Source of the DNA: Streptomyces globosus
GTDB lineage: Bacteria > Actinomycetota > Actinomycetes > Streptomycetales > Streptomycetaceae
NCBI RefSeq assembly: GCF_003325375.1
Contig: NZ_CP030862.1
Span: 2,917,501-2,981,500, forward strand
Direction: 5' to 3'
DNA length: 64,000 nucleotides
The notes beneath the pieces were generated by a model. That model made no database searches. It saw only the letters and a list, made by a program, of their open reading frames with translations, and had not been told where the DNA came from. Shown here piece after piece: positions 55,428 to 64,000 of the stretch. A program made the position numbers and the translations under genes. Each line of letters starts with the position of its first letter. Position 1 is the first letter of the stretch.

Positions 55428-57530
55428 TCAGCCGATTCCGGGGATGAGGGAGATGAGGAGGTCGATGAGCTTGATGCCGATGAACGGGGCGATCAGGCCG
55501 CCGAGTCCGTAGAGGCCGAGGTTGCGGCGGAGCATCTTGTCGGCGCTGGTCGGCTTGTACTGCACGCCCTTGAGGGCGAGCGGCACCAGCGCGATGATGA
55601 CCAGTGCGTTGAAGATGACCGCGGACAGGATCGCGGACTCGGGGGAGGCCAGGCCCATGACGTTGAGCTTGTCGAGGCCGGGGTAGACCACGGCGAACAT
55701 GGCCGGGATGATCGCGAAGTACTTGGCGACGTCGTTGGCGATGGAGAAGGTGGTCAGCGCACCGCGCGTGATGAGCAGCTGCTTCCCGATCTCGACGATC
55801 TCGATGAGCTTGGTGGGGTTGGAGTCCAGGTCGACCATGTTCCCGGCCTCCTTGGCGGCCGAGGTGCCGGTGTTCATGGCCACGCCCACGTCGGCCTGCG
55901 CCAGGGCGGGCGCGTCGTTGGTGCCGTCGCCGGTCATGGCGACCAGCTTGCCGCCGGCCTGTTCCCGCTTGATGAGGGCCATCTTGTCCTCGGGGGTGGC
56001 CTCGGCGAGGAAGTCGTCGACGCCGGCCTCTTCGGCGATGGCCTTGGCCGTCAGCGGGTTGTCACCCGTGATCATGACGGTCTTGATGCCCATGCGGCGC
56101 AGCTCGTCGAACCGCTCGCGCATGCCCTCCTTGACCACGTCTTTGAGGTGGATCACCCCCAGGACGCGGGCGCCCTTCTCGTCCCGGACGGCGACCAGCA
56201 GCGGGGTGCCGCCGGCCTCGGAGATGCGGGTGGCGAGGAGATCGGCGTCGTCGGAAACCTGGCCGCCCTGCTCCTTGACCCAGGTGATGACGGAGCCGGC
56301 CGCGCCCTTGCGGGTCTTCCGGCCGTCGACGTCCACGCCCGACATACGGGTCTGGGCGGTGAAGGCGATCCACTCGGCGTGGGCGAGTTCGCCCTGGTGG
56401 CGTTCGCGCAGTCCGTACTTCTCCTTGGCCAGGACGACGATGGAACGCCCCTCGGGGGTCTCGTCGGCCAGCGAGGACAGCTGGGCTGCGTCGGCCAACT
56501 CGGCCGCGGTGGTGCCCTTGACCGGCACGAACTCGGAAGCCTGCCGGTTGCCGAGGGTGATGGTGCCGGTCTTGTCGAGCAGCAGCGTCGAGACGTCGCC
56601 CGCGGCTTCCACCGCGCGGCCGGACATGGCCAGGACGTTGCGCTGGACGAGGCGGTCCATGCCGGCGATGCCGATGGCCGACAGCAGCGCGCCGATGGTG
56701 GTCGGGATGAGGCAGACCAGCAGGGCCGTCAGCACGATCATCGACTGCTCGGCGCCCGCGTAGATCGCGAACGGTTGGAGCGTGACGACCGCGAGCAGGA
56801 AGACGATCGTGAGGGACGCGAGAAGGATGTTCAGCGCGATCTCGTTCGGTGTCTTCTGCCGGGCCGCGCCCTCGACGAGGGAGATCATGCGGTCGATGAA
56901 CGTCTCGCCCGGCCTGGTCGTGATCTTGATGACGATGCGGTCGGAGAGGACCTTCGTACCGCCGGTGACGGCGCTGCGGTCGCCGCCGGACTCGCGGATG
57001 ACGGGTGCGGACTCGCCGGTGATCGCGGACTCGTCCACGGAGGCGACACCCTCGACGACGTCGCCGTCGCCGGGGATGGTGTCGCCGGCCTCGCAGACCA
57101 CCAGGTCACCGATCTTCAGCTCGGTGCCCGGTACGGACTCCTCGCCGCCGCCTGTGGTCAGGCGGCGGGCGACGGAGTCGGTCTTGGCCTTGCGCAGGGT
57201 GTCGGCCTGGGCCTTGCCGCGGCCCTCGGCCACCGCCTCGGCCAGGTTCGCGAAGATCGTGGTCAGCCACAGCCAGGCGGTGATGGCCCAGCCGAACCAG
57301 TCCGTCGGGTCCTTGAGGGCCAGGACGGTGGTGACCACCGAGCCGATCAGGACGACGAACATGACCGGGGACTTGATCATGACGCGGGGGTCGAGCTTGC
57401 GGATCGCGTCGGGGAAGGACTTGACCAGCTGCTGGGGGTCGAACAGGCCGCCGCCGACACGGCCGGCGGGCGGCTTGTGGCCGGTGGGCAGGTCCTCGTG
57501 CGGGGCACGGGTCGGGGTGGCGGTGCTCAT
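55428..57530 (-). CDS. kdpB: K+-transporting P-type ATPase subunit B
   Basis: A 700-aa P-type ATPase, the energy-coupling subunit. The phosphorylation site is [19 protein letters not shown] with Asp near residue 318. [15 protein letters not shown] is the actuator motif, and [20 protein letters not shown] the hinge. [20 protein letters not shown] is typical of KdpB. ATG 57530 overlaps the kdpA stop as ATGA. It hydrolyses ATP to drive KdpA. All key residues are present. Confidence 0.97.
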   Translation of the reverse strand: MSTATPTRAPHEDLPTGHKPPAGRVGGGLFDPQQLVKSFPDAIRKLDPRVMIKSPVMFVVLIGSVVTTVLALKDPTDWFGWAITAWLWLTTIFANLAEAVAEGRGKAQADTLRKAKTDSVARRLTTGGGEESVPGTELKIGDLVVCEAGDTIPGDGDVVEGVASVDESAITGESAPVIRESGGDRSAVTGGTKVLSDRIVIKITTRPGETFIDRMISLVEGAARQKTPNEIALNILLASLTIVFLLAVVTLQPFAIYAGAEQSMIVLTALLVCLIPTTIGALLSAIGIAGMDRLVQRNVLAMSGRAVEAAGDVSTLLLDKTGTITLGNRQASEFVPVKGTTAAELADAAQLSSLADETPEGRSIVVLAKEKYGLRERHQGELAHAEWIAFTAQTRMSGVDVDGRKTRKGAAGSVITWVKEQGGQVSDDADLLATRISEAGGTPLLVAVRDEKGARVLGVIHLKDVVKEGMRERFDELRRMGIKTVMITGDNPLTAKAIAEEAGVDDFLAEATPEDKMALIKREQAGGKLVAMTGDGTNDAPALAQADVGVAMNTGTSAAKEAGNMVDLDSNPTKLIEIVEIGKQLLITRGALTTFSIANDVAKYFAIIPAMFAVVYPGLDKLNVMGLASPESAILSAVIFNALVIIALVPLALKGVQYKPTSADKMLRRNLGLYGLGGLIAPFIGIKLIDLLISLIPGIG

Positions 57531-59191
57531 GATGCGAGCCCTTCGGCGAGCGGTCCCAGCGCGAGGGCGGGGAAGTAGGTCAGTCCGGTGACGATGAGGA
57601 TGGTGCCGACGAGCAGGCCCGTGTAGAGGGGCTTGTCGGTGCGCAGGGTGCCCGCGGTCTCGGGGACGGGCTTCTGCTCGGCGAGCGAGCCGGCCAGGGC
57701 CAGGACGAACACCATGGGCAGGAAGCGGCCCAGCAGCATCGCGATGCCGATGGTCGAGTTGAACCACTGCGTGTCGGCGTTCAGGCCCGCGAAGGCGGAG
57801 CCGTTGTTGTTGGCGCCGGAGGTGTAGGCGTAGAGGATCTCGGAGAAGCCGTGCGCGCCGGAGTTCGTCATCGAGTCGGCCGGGGTGTCCAGTGCCATCG
57901 CGGCGGCGGTGAAGCCGAGGACCAGGGCGGGGGTGACGAGGATGTAGCAGGCGGCGAACTTGATCTCGCGGGTGCCGATCTTCTTGCCCAGGTACTCGGG
58001 CGTGCGGCCGACCATCAGGCCGGCGATGAACACCGCGATGATCGCCATGATCAGCATGCCGTAGAGGCCGGAGCCGACACCGCCGGGCGCGATCTCGCCC
58101 AGCTGCATGCCCAGCAGCTGGATACCGCCGCCGAAGCCGGTGAAGGAGGAGTGGAAGGAGTTGACCGCGCCGGTCGAGGTCAGCGTGGTGGACACGGAGA
58201 AGATGGCCGAGGCGCCGATCCCGAACCGGGTCTCCTTGCCCTCCATCGCGCCGCCCGCGGTCTCGAAGGCCGGGCCGTTGCCGGCGAACTCGGTCCACAT
58301 CATCAGGGCGGCGAAGCCGACCCAGATGACGGCCATGGTCGCCAGGATCGCGTAGCCCTGCTTGACCGAGCCGACCATGCGGCCGAAGGTGCGGGTCAGC
58401 GAGAAGGGGATGACGAGGATCAGGAAGATCTCGAAGAGGTTGGAGAACGGGCTGGGGTTCTCGAACGGGTGGGCTGAGTTGGCGTTGAAGTACCCGCCGC
58501 CGTTCGTGCCCAGCTCCTTGATCACCTCCTGCGAGGCGACGGCGCCGCCGTTCCACTGCTGCGTACCGCCCGTGAACTGGCCGACCTCGTGGATGCCGGC
58601 GAAGTTCTGGATCGCGCCGCACGCGACGAGGACGATCGCGCCGACGACGGCAAGGGGAAGCAGGATGCGGACGGTGCCGCGGACCAGATCGGCCCAGAAG
58701 TTGCCCAGCTCACCGGTACGGGAGCGCGCGAAGCCCCGCACCAAGGCGACCGCGACGGCCATGCCGACGGCGGCCGAGACGAAGTTCTGCACCGCCAGGC
58801 CACCGGTCTGCACGACGTGGCCCATGGCCTGCTCGCCCGCGTACGACTGCCAGTTGGTGTTCGCCGTGAAGGATGCGGCGGTGTTGAAGGCCTGGTCGGG
58901 GTCGATCGCGGAGAAGCCGAGCGAGCCGGGCAGGATGCCCTGGGCGCGCTGGAGGGCATAGAGGAAGAGCACGCTGACCGCGGAGAAGGCGAGGACGCCG
59001 CGCAGGTAGGCGGGCCAGCGCATCTCGGCGCTCGGGTTGGCGCCGATCGCCTTGTAGATCCACTTCTCCGGGCGGTAGTGCTTCTCCGAGGAGTAGACCC
59101 TGGCCATGTGGTCGCCGAGGGGGCGGTAGGCCAGCGCAAGTGCGGCGATCAGTGCGAGGAGCTGGAGCACACCAGCGAGAACGGGACTCAT
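57527..59191 (-). CDS. kdpA: K+-transporting ATPase subunit A (K+ channel-like)
   Basis: A 554-aa membrane subunit that selects and conducts K+. Selectivity-filter segments typical of the family are [58 protein letters not shown] and the fourth [10 protein letters not shown]. Ten or so hydrophobic helices are visible. ATG 59191 begins 6 bp after the kdpF stop codon. KdpDE sensor genes are not in the window. Confidence 0.97.
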   Translation of the reverse strand: MSPVLAGVLQLLALIAALALAYRPLGDHMARVYSSEKHYRPEKWIYKAIGANPSAEMRWPAYLRGVLAFSAVSVLFLYALQRAQGILPGSLGFSAIDPDQAFNTAASFTANTNWQSYAGEQAMGHVVQTGGLAVQNFVSAAVGMAVAVALVRGFARSRTGELGNFWADLVRGTVRILLPLAVVGAIVLVACGAIQNFAGIHEVGQFTGGTQQWNGGAVASQEVIKELGTNGGGYFNANSAHPFENPSPFSNLFEIFLILVIPFSLTRTFGRMVGSVKQGYAILATMAVIWVGFAALMMWTEFAGNGPAFETAGGAMEGKETRFGIGASAIFSVSTTLTSTGAVNSFHSSFTGFGGGIQLLGMQLGEIAPGGVGSGLYGMLIMAIIAVFIAGLMVGRTPEYLGKKIGTREIKFAACYILVTPALVLGFTAAAMALDTPADSMTNSGAHGFSEILYAYTSGANNNGSAFAGLNADTQWFNSTIGIAMLLGRFLPMVFVLALAGSLAEQKPVPETAGTLRTDKPLYTGLLVGTILIVTGLTYFPALALGPLAEGLAS

Positions 59192-59197
59192 CGGTGG

Positions 59198-59287
59198 CTA
59201 GAACCTCTCCGGCTTGACGAGGGCGAGGACGAGGTATCCGAGCAGGGAGACGGCCACGGCGAGGCCGACGATGTTTTCGACGGTCAC
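59198..59287 (-). CDS. kdpF: KdpF, 29-aa stabilising peptide
   Basis: A 29-aa membrane peptide: GTG start, TVENIVGLAVAVSLLGYLVL, ending LVKPERF, as KdpF does. One transmembrane helix. The GTG (59287-59285) overlaps the stop of a further 27-aa peptide as GTGA, and the stop lies 6 bp before kdpA. Confidence 0.93.
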   Translation of the reverse strand: MTVENIVGLAVAVSLLGYLVLALVKPERF

Positions 59288-59367
59288 AGCTTGGTCACCC
59301 CCCGGGCGATGAGTGCCACCAGCGCGAACACCGCGACCGTGGTGACGACGAAGGCCAGATCGGCCAC
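59284..59367 (-). CDS. 27-aa membrane peptide at the head of the kdp operon
   Basis: GTG start, ADLAFVVTTVAVFALVALIA then RGVTKL. It is a single hydrophobic helix with a basic C-terminus and is preceded by AGGAG at 6 bp. Its stop overlaps the kdpF GTG as GTGA. It looks like a KdpF-type companion and may be a second small subunit, but it could also be a leader peptide that couples translation of kdpF. Confidence 0.7.
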   Translation of the reverse strand: MADLAFVVTTVAVFALVALIARGVTKL

Positions 59368-59399
59368 CGTGAGCTCCTGGATGAAGAGGGAAGAAATGA

Positions 59400-59417
59400 A
59401 TCGGCCATATGGCCGAT
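59400..59417. promoter_or_regulatory. 18-bp perfect palindrome at the kdp transcription start
   Basis: ATCGGCCATATGGCCGAT is perfectly self-complementary. It lies 33 bp before the first peptide's GTG and just downstream of the likely -10, where a bound protein would block transcription. Confidence 0.6.
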
Positions 59418-59421
59418 GACG

Positions 59422-59450
59422 AGATAACCGTGTCTTCATCCCGGCGTTAA
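59422..59450 (-). promoter_or_regulatory. Likely kdp promoter
   Basis: On the minus strand TTAACG (59450-59445), a 17-bp spacer and TTATCT (59427-59422) give a usable -35/-10 pair ahead of the palindrome. Three copies of CGTCAAG (read on this strand) stand upstream at 59462-59456, 59494-59488 and 59505-59499, spaced by 32 and 11 bp. These are roughly whole helical turns, as for an OmpR-type activator such as KdpE. Confidence 0.4.
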
Positions 59451-59582
59451 GACGCCTTGACGGGGTCCATACGGGCGCGTGAGAACTCTTGACGCCACCT
59501 TGACGGGAGGCGCCGGAACGGGCCCCGTCAACCCTGGTGGGACAGGCCGGCCAGGCACCAATCCGTCTTGCCAAGTACCGGT

Positions 59583-60205
59583 AGTCAGCGTGCGAGCGGG
59601 GCGTATACGGCCAGGAGGGCGGCTGGCTGCTGCCGGCGCCGGAGCCGGACGAGCGGATGCGCCGCCTGGGCACGCTCCCGCTGATGCACCAGCCTGGAGA
59701 GCGGTGGCGGTACAACGTGGGCGACGACGTGCTCGGGGTGCTGGCGGCCAGGGTCACCGGCCGGTCCTTCGAGGAATTCCTGCGCGTACGCGTCTTCGAG
59801 CCGCTGGGGATGAAGGACACCGGCTTCCACGTGCCCGCCGACAAGATCGACCGGCTGCCGCCCCTCTACGCTCCCGATCCGCAGACCGGCGAGTTCACCG
59901 TGACCGACCGCCTCCCCGCCGCGCAGCCGGCGGACCGGGAGCAGCGCGCCCGCGACCTCGTCCACCTGTCACACGGCCAGGGGCAGCACGGCGGCTGGGG
60001 CTTCGGGATAGCGGTGCGCACGTATCGCGGCGACTACGCGCCCATCGGCCAGTTCGGCTGGGATGGCGGAGCGGGCACCACCGCGTACGCCGATCCGGCC
60101 AACGGCCTCGTCGGCATCCTCCTCACCCAGAGAGGCCGTCCGCGTGGCCGAGCCGGACCTCAGCCGCCGCCCGCACGTACACCCCGGTCGACGGGCGGCG
60201 TATGA
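59583..60205 (+). pseudogene. Serine hydrolase (class C beta-lactamase family), 5'-truncated
   Basis: The frame reads VYGQEGGWLLPAPEPDERMR then LPLMHQPGERWRYNVGDDVL, FEPLGMKDTGFHV and GQFGWDGGAGTTAYADP. This corresponds to the second half of a beta-lactamase-like serine hydrolase: the Tyr-x-Asn (YNV) and the late GG-x-G region. A TAG at 59582 precedes it, and the N-terminal part with the SxxK nucleophile is absent. The C-terminal end (TQRGRPRGRAGPQ) departs from the family, suggesting a further frameshift. Not functional as it stands. Confidence 0.75.
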
Positions 60206-60441
60206 AAGCCGTCAGGAATTCCGCCGGACGGTCGCCTCGGCGACCGTTCAGCGGGATTCTGGCTCTTGTGACCCCTCGCTCGCGCCCGGACCTCGGCATC
60301 CGCCGGGCCGTACTCGCCCTCGGGACGGTCGGCCTGACCGTCATCGCCACCGGAGCCGTCTTCGAAGCCCTGTGGCTGCTCGGGATCGGGGTCTGGAGCG
60401 TCATCGCCGCGATGGTGATCGAACTCGTCTACCAGCCGTAG
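60202..60441 (+). CDS. Small two-helix membrane protein
   Basis: A 79-aa product from ATG 60202, or 58 aa from GTG 60268. It has two hydrophobic segments (AVLALGTVGLTVIATGAVFE; LLGIGVWSVIAAMVIEL) with a short loop. It overlaps the hydrolase remnant by 4 bp and converges on the lysA-like gene. No family recognised, and no strong ribosome site. Confidence 0.5.
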   Translation: MKAVRNSAGRSPRRPFSGILALVTPRSRPDLGIRRAVLALGTVGLTVIATGAVFEALWLLGIGVWSVIAAMVIELVYQP

Positions 60442-60487
60442 CCGGGCAGTCCACCGCAGGGAGCCCGGCAGGATCGGCGGGCCTGCC

Positions 60488-61822
60488 TCACCCTCCGAGG
60501 TCCCGCAGGCGGAGGTCCTCCAGGGTCTCGCGCCGGACCAGGAGCCGGGCGGTGCCCTGGTCGACCGCGACCACCGGCGGCCGGCCCACCATGTTGTAGC
60601 CGGACGCCATGGAGAGGTGGTACGCACCCGCCACCGGCACGGCGATCAGGTCGCCGGGCCGGACGTCGCCCGGCAGTTCCACCCCGGCCGCGAGCACGTC
60701 CCCGGCCTCGCAGTGCCGGCCGACGACCGTGGCCGTACGGGCTGCGGCCGTGGAGGCGCGGCCGATCAGCCGGGGTGCGTAGCGGACCCCGTACAGGGCG
60801 GGCCGGGGGTTGTCGCTCATCCCGCCGTCGACGGCGGCGAACAGCGTGTCCCCGGTGTGCTTGACGGCCAGCACCCGGTACACGGCCACCCCGGCCGGCC
60901 CCACGACGGCCCGGCCCGGCTCGACGGCCAGCCGGGGGACCGGCAACCCGGCTGCCGCACAGGCCTCGACCAGCTCGCCGCGCAGCTTGCGGGCGAGCGC
61001 GGTGATGTCCAGGGCCGCTTCGCCCGGCCGGTAGGCGATGCCGTGGCCGCCGCCCAGGTCGAGCTCGGGCAGCACGCGGCCGTGCGCGTCGCGGATACGG
61101 GCCATCAGCCCGACCATGCGGCGCAGGGCGGTGACGTAGGGTTTGACCTCGGTGATCTGGGAGCCAATGTGGCAGTGCAGTCCGGTCAGCTCCAGCCGGC
61201 GCTGGGCCAGCACCCGCGTCACGGCGTGCAGTGCGGACCCGTCGCTGAGGGAGAGCCCGAACTTCTGCCCGTCGGTGCCCGTGCGGATCTTGTGATGGCC
61301 GCCTGCGGTGACGCCGGGCACCACCCGCACCATCACCTTCTGGCGCCCGTCCGGGCCGACGGCGGCGGCGATGCGGGCGATCTCCGAAGGGCTGTCGATC
61401 ACGATCCGGCCGACCCCCAGGCGCAGCGCCGCGTCGAGGTCGCGCGGCGACTTGGCGTTGCCGTGCAGCACGATCCGATCAGGCGGGAACCCCGCCACGA
61501 CGGCCAGTTCGAGCTCCCCGGCCGAGCACACGTCCAGGCCCAAGCCCTCCTCCTGCACCCAGCGCGCCATCGCCCGGGAGAGGAAGGCCTTGGCCGCGTA
61601 GAGGATTTCTGCCTCGGGGAACGCGGCCCGGTACGTACGGCAGCGCTCGCGGACCTCGCCCTCGTCGAGGACGTAGACGGGAGTGGCGAACCGCTCCGCC
61701 ACCTCCGCGAGGTCCACGCCGGCGACGGCCAGGCCGCCGTGTGCGAGCCGGGTCGTGGAAGCCGGCCAGACGGAGAGGCCGTCCGTACCCGGTGCCGAGG
61801 CCGGAATGACAGCGGCAGTCAT
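60488..61822 (-). CDS. lysA: Diaminopimelate decarboxylase-like PLP enzyme
   Basis: A 444-aa fold-type III PLP decarboxylase that would make L-lysine from meso-diaminopimelate. The PLP Lys is in EILYAAKAFLSRAMA near residue 75; LELTGLHCHIGSQI binds the cofactor; LDLGGGHGI and the Gly loop follow; the second-subunit Cys is in VGRHCEAGDVLAAG (CESGD in most LysA); and MSDNPRPALYG and ASGYNMVGRPPVV complete the site. The CEAGD change is mild. GAAGGGAGA precedes the ATG. It lies 16 bp downstream of a small gene on the same strand. Being away from other lysine genes it could be a paralogue with another amino-acid substrate. Confidence 0.88.
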   Translation of the reverse strand: MTAAVIPASAPGTDGLSVWPASTTRLAHGGLAVAGVDLAEVAERFATPVYVLDEGEVRERCRTYRAAFPEAEILYAAKAFLSRAMARWVQEEGLGLDVCSAGELELAVVAGFPPDRIVLHGNAKSPRDLDAALRLGVGRIVIDSPSEIARIAAAVGPDGRQKVMVRVVPGVTAGGHHKIRTGTDGQKFGLSLSDGSALHAVTRVLAQRRLELTGLHCHIGSQITEVKPYVTALRRMVGLMARIRDAHGRVLPELDLGGGHGIAYRPGEAALDITALARKLRGELVEACAAAGLPVPRLAVEPGRAVVGPAGVAVYRVLAVKHTGDTLFAAVDGGMSDNPRPALYGVRYAPRLIGRASTAAARTATVVGRHCEAGDVLAAGVELPGDVRPGDLIAVPVAGAYHLSMASGYNMVGRPPVVAVDQGTARLLVRRETLEDLRLRDLGG

Positions 61823-61838
61823 CGCGCGGTCTCCCTTC

Positions 61839-62201
61839 TCACGCGGCCGAGGGCGAAGAGGCTCGCCGAGGCCTTGGGGCGGGCGCGGGGGAACCGCTGG
61901 TGAGGGATGCGGTGACCGCGGGTGCGGTGAACGTCGGGTCCACGGTCAGCAGGTCCACTCCGAGCGGCCGGGACATCGCCCGGAGCGCCGGCTCGGAGAT
62001 CCTGATCCACGGGTGCTCCGCACCGAGCGTGGCCGTCAGCCGGCCGGGGTCTGTGAACCCGACCGCGGTCCGCGCACCCAGCGGGGTGCGGAACAGGCGG
62101 ACCACCGCCCCGGCAGTTCCCGGCCGGACGGGCACGTAGAGGAGTCCGGCCGGGACGCGTTCCTCGGGCTCGGGGTCGTCGTCGTACGGGAACAGGCACA
62201 T
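61839..62201 (-). CDS. Small SAV_915-like protein upstream of lysA-like gene
   Basis: A 120-aa soluble protein, MCLFPYDDDPEPEERVPAGL at the start, then LYVPVRPGTAGAVVRLFRTP and LGARTAVGFTDPGRLTATLG, with a Pro/Ala-rich tail. The middle resembles the small SAV_915 family of Streptomyces; I am only moderately sure. AGGAGGG precedes ATG 62201. It is 16 bp before the decarboxylase gene, so the two form an operon. Confidence 0.7.
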   Translation of the reverse strand: MCLFPYDDDPEPEERVPAGLLYVPVRPGTAGAVVRLFRTPLGARTAVGFTDPGRLTATLGAEHPWIRISEPALRAMSRPLGVDLLTVDPTFTAPAVTASLTSGSPAPAPRPRRASSPSAA

Positions 62202-62223
62202 GGGGCCCTCCTGGGGGAGCCGT

Positions 62224-62249
62224 GAACGGAGAAGGAGAACGGAGAAGGA
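62224..62249. repeat. Tandem 13-bp repeat upstream of the small SAV_915-like gene
   Basis: GAACGGAGAAGGA occurs twice in direct succession (62224-62236, 62237-62249), 23 bp before the start of the minus-strand gene. The rest of the 310-bp gap up to 62511 shows no gene and no clear promoter. Confidence 0.75.
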
Positions 62250-62511
62250 CGGTGCCCCGGGTGCGGGGAGGCAGTCCGGGGCGGCCACTCGAAAGCTATC
62301 CCCGCCCCGTGTCCTGTGCCCTGCCCCTGACGGAACCCTGACGGTGCAGGCCGGAGTCCATACGGAGTGCTGACGGCAGGGGGACGCGAGGCGCCGGCAA
62401 CGCGTCGGAACCGCGCCCGAGCCGAAGGCGGTCGTCGTTGCCGGTTCGCCTGGCGCCGACGGTTCCCTGCCCGCACACGGCCCCGTGCCCCGTGCCCTGG
62501 GCCGCCCCGCG

Positions 62512-64000
62512 TCAGGTACGGAGGTCCCGCAGCCGGTAGCCGACGGCGCCGGCGGCTGCTGCCAGCGCGGCCGCGGCCGTCATCACGGCGGCCGCAGGCC
62601 AGTTGACCGCGGTGGCGGGGACGGCGGCAAGGTGTGCGAAGGGGGAGAGCCGGCTGACCCAGTCCGGCAGCCCGGACTCCTCGGCGACGACCTTCAGCAG
62701 GAACCCTCCCACGGCCGGGAGGGATCCGACGGCGGTGACCACGCGCGGCGCCCAGCCGAGGGCGAGTACAGCGCAGCCCAGGCAGAGGAGAGCGATCGGC
62801 AGTACGTTCCAGGCTCCGGACAGTGCGGAGAGCAGTCCGAGGGGAGCGCCTACAGCGGCAGTCCCGGCCCAGGCGGCGATGCCGGCGGCGGTGGTGAGCA
62901 CGACGGCGCCGCCCAGGGTCGCGGCCGCCTCGCCGGTGAGCAGGGTCGCCCGGGCGAGGGGCTGGGCGTACAGGAGGGTGAGCCGTCCGCCGGCTTCGTC
63001 GGCGGCGAGGGCGGCGATCCGTACCGCGGCGAACACACCCGCCGGCACGGCCAGCAGGGCGAACAGCGTCGCGGTGTACCCCTCGATGGTGGCGAGCCCG
63101 GAGAAGCCTGCCTGCGAGGCGAGTTCGGCGAACCTCGGATTGTCGGACAGGAAGTCCGTCATGGACACGGCCAGCAGGCCGATGAGGAGGTAGTACGCCC
63201 CGACACCGGTCGTCCAGGCGGCCAGCGGGCGCACCAGGCGCCGTACCGCGAACGCGTGGACCGAGCCGAGCAGCCCCGTGCGCGGAGCTCGGCCGGAGGA
63301 GGAGCGCAGGTATCCGCCGCGGATGTCACGCCCTCCGGCAACGGCCACGGCCCCGGCAGCACATGCCACGCAGGCGGCCAGCAGGACCAGCAGGGGCAGG
63401 ACCCGGTTCCCGTCGTACGGGCGGGTCAGGGCCATCAGTCCGAACGGCGACAGCCAGCGCAGCCACCCCAGGGCGGCGAGGCCGTCCCCGACCATCCGCA
63501 GCAGCATGGTGGTCCCGAGCAGCGCCACCGCCGCGCCGCTGGCCGACGCCCGTGTCGAGAACACCTGGGCGGCCAGTGCGCCCACCGCGCTGAAGAACAC
63601 CCCGCACAACGCCAGCCCGGCGCTGTGCACGGCAGCGCCGCCCACAGCGGCCCCCGCCGCGACCAGGCCTGTGAAAGCGGCCGAGCCGGCGGCGAGCGAC
63701 GCCGCCACCAGGACGGCGACATGCCGTGCCACCACGGTCCTGACCGGAAGCCGCCCGGCCAGCAGGACGTCCCACCGGCCGGCATCCTCCTCACCCCGGG
63801 TGATCCGCGTCGCCGCGAGCAGCCCCCACACGGCCAGCACCACCGCGAGTGCCGTCCCCGTGCGCCATACGGCGAACCCGCCCGCCTCGTCCAGGGCGAC
63901 CGGTTCCCCGAACAGGGTGCGGATCGCCGGGTTCCCTGCCAGCGCTCCCAACGCCGCGGCATCCGCCGGGTCCTTGACCGTGGTCGCGTAGGCAGCCACC
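62512..64000 (-). CDS. ABC-2 type permease, large two-domain form, N-terminus beyond window
   Basis: At least 495 aa, open at the right edge. Around twelve hydrophobic segments fall in two halves joined near SVHAFAVRRLVRPLAAWTTG. The segments RITRGEEDAGRWDVLLAGRL and AADEAGGRLTLLYAQPLARA mark the repeated cytoplasmic motif (DE-x-G-R) of large ABC-2 permeases that carry antibiotics or lipids. The ATPase partner should lie just to the right. Substrate unknown. Confidence 0.82.
   Translation of the reverse strand, partial: VAAYATTVKDPADAAALGALAGNPAIRTLFGEPVALDEAGGFAVWRTGTALAVVLAVWGLLAATRITRGEEDAGRWDVLLAGRLPVRTVVARHVAVLVAASLAAGSAAFTGLVAAGAAVGGAAVHSAGLALCGVFFSAVGALAAQVFSTRASASGAAVALLGTTMLLRMVGDGLAALGWLRWLSPFGLMALTRPYDGNRVLPLLVLLAACVACAAGAVAVAGGRDIRGGYLRSSSGRAPRTGLLGSVHAFAVRRLVRPLAAWTTGVGAYYLLIGLLAVSMTDFLSDNPRFAELASQAGFSGLATIEGYTATLFALLAVPAGVFAAVRIAALAADEAGGRLTLLYAQPLARATLLTGEAAATLGGAVVLTTAAGIAAWAGTAAVGAPLGLLSALSGAWNVLPIALLCLGCAVLALGWAPRVVTAVGSLPAVGGFLLKVVAEESGLPDWVSRLSPFAHLAAVPATAVNWPAAAVMTAAAALAAAAGAVGYRLRDLRT

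Noticed and set aside
54705..59505. Search for KdpD/KdpE and for a c-di-AMP riboswitch next to kdp
   Set aside because: No histidine kinase or response regulator frame lies on either side, and the leader before the first peptide is too short for a riboswitch.

Overview
The window is from a high-GC actinomycete, almost certainly a Streptomyces. The signs are strong G/C bias at third codon positions, a TTA (bldA-type) leucine codon in a pathway regulator, LAL and PAS-LuxR regulators, and families typical of streptomycetes (DUF6230/DUF6114, DUF2180, DUF6343). I saw no tRNA, rRNA, CRISPR array, transposase or integrase.

Nt 1-36.8 kb is one end of an aromatic polyene macrolide cluster of the candicidin/FR-008 type. 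A modular PKS reading rightward (truncated at the left edge, ending at 11777) carries two complete KS-AT-DH-KR-ACP modules with malonyl-type ATs. It converges on a leftward operon read from 25918 down to 11860: glycosyltransferase, aminotransferase, P450, ferredoxin, type II thioesterase, fused aminodeoxychorismate synthase PabAB, loading PKS (CoA ligase-ACP-KS-AT-ACP), ABC ATPase and ABC permease. The logic is coherent. PabAB supplies p-aminobenzoate, the CoA-ligase domain loads it, and a first module with no ketoreductase leaves the aromatic ketone. The DH/KR modules build the polyene, the P450 and ferredoxin oxidise a methyl branch, and the aminotransferase and glycosyltransferase make and attach the amino sugar. 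The ABC pair exports the product. Divergently read are three LAL regulators and one PAS-LuxR regulator. A phosphopantetheinyl transferase, preceded by a coupled 75-aa protein, faces the PAS-LuxR gene. Two matches to the PAS-LuxR 16-bp box lie in front of the glycosyltransferase and the loading PKS.

Nt 36.8-49 kb is housekeeping or accessory: a thioredoxin (WCRPC) with a flavin disulfide reductase, a membrane/secreted triad (DUF6230, DUF6114, secreted protein), a MerR regulator, an RlmG-type methyltransferase, a TPR protein, a pirin, a pyruvate-oxidase-like ThDP enzyme and a damaged GH15 gene.

Nt 48-64 kb looks like an ion and stress island: NhaA, DUF2180, two PRC-barrel proteins with a coupled 46-aa membrane protein, a CBS-domain site-2 protease, a truncated qcrB, a DUF6343 protein, and the Kdp potassium pump with its tiny KdpF plus a further 27-aa peptide. 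A 5'-truncated serine hydrolase, a small membrane protein, a lysA-like decarboxylase with a small partner, and an ABC-2 permease cut by the right edge complete it. Three broken genes lie between 45 and 60 kb, so that half has decayed or contains sequencing errors.

Points of most interest: P-loop lysine replaced in two of the three LAL regulators; a TTA codon in one of these; a fused docking-like linker inside the PKS; a PAS-LuxR-like box overlapping the pabAB stop codon; a structured kdp promoter region; and several translationally coupled micro-genes.
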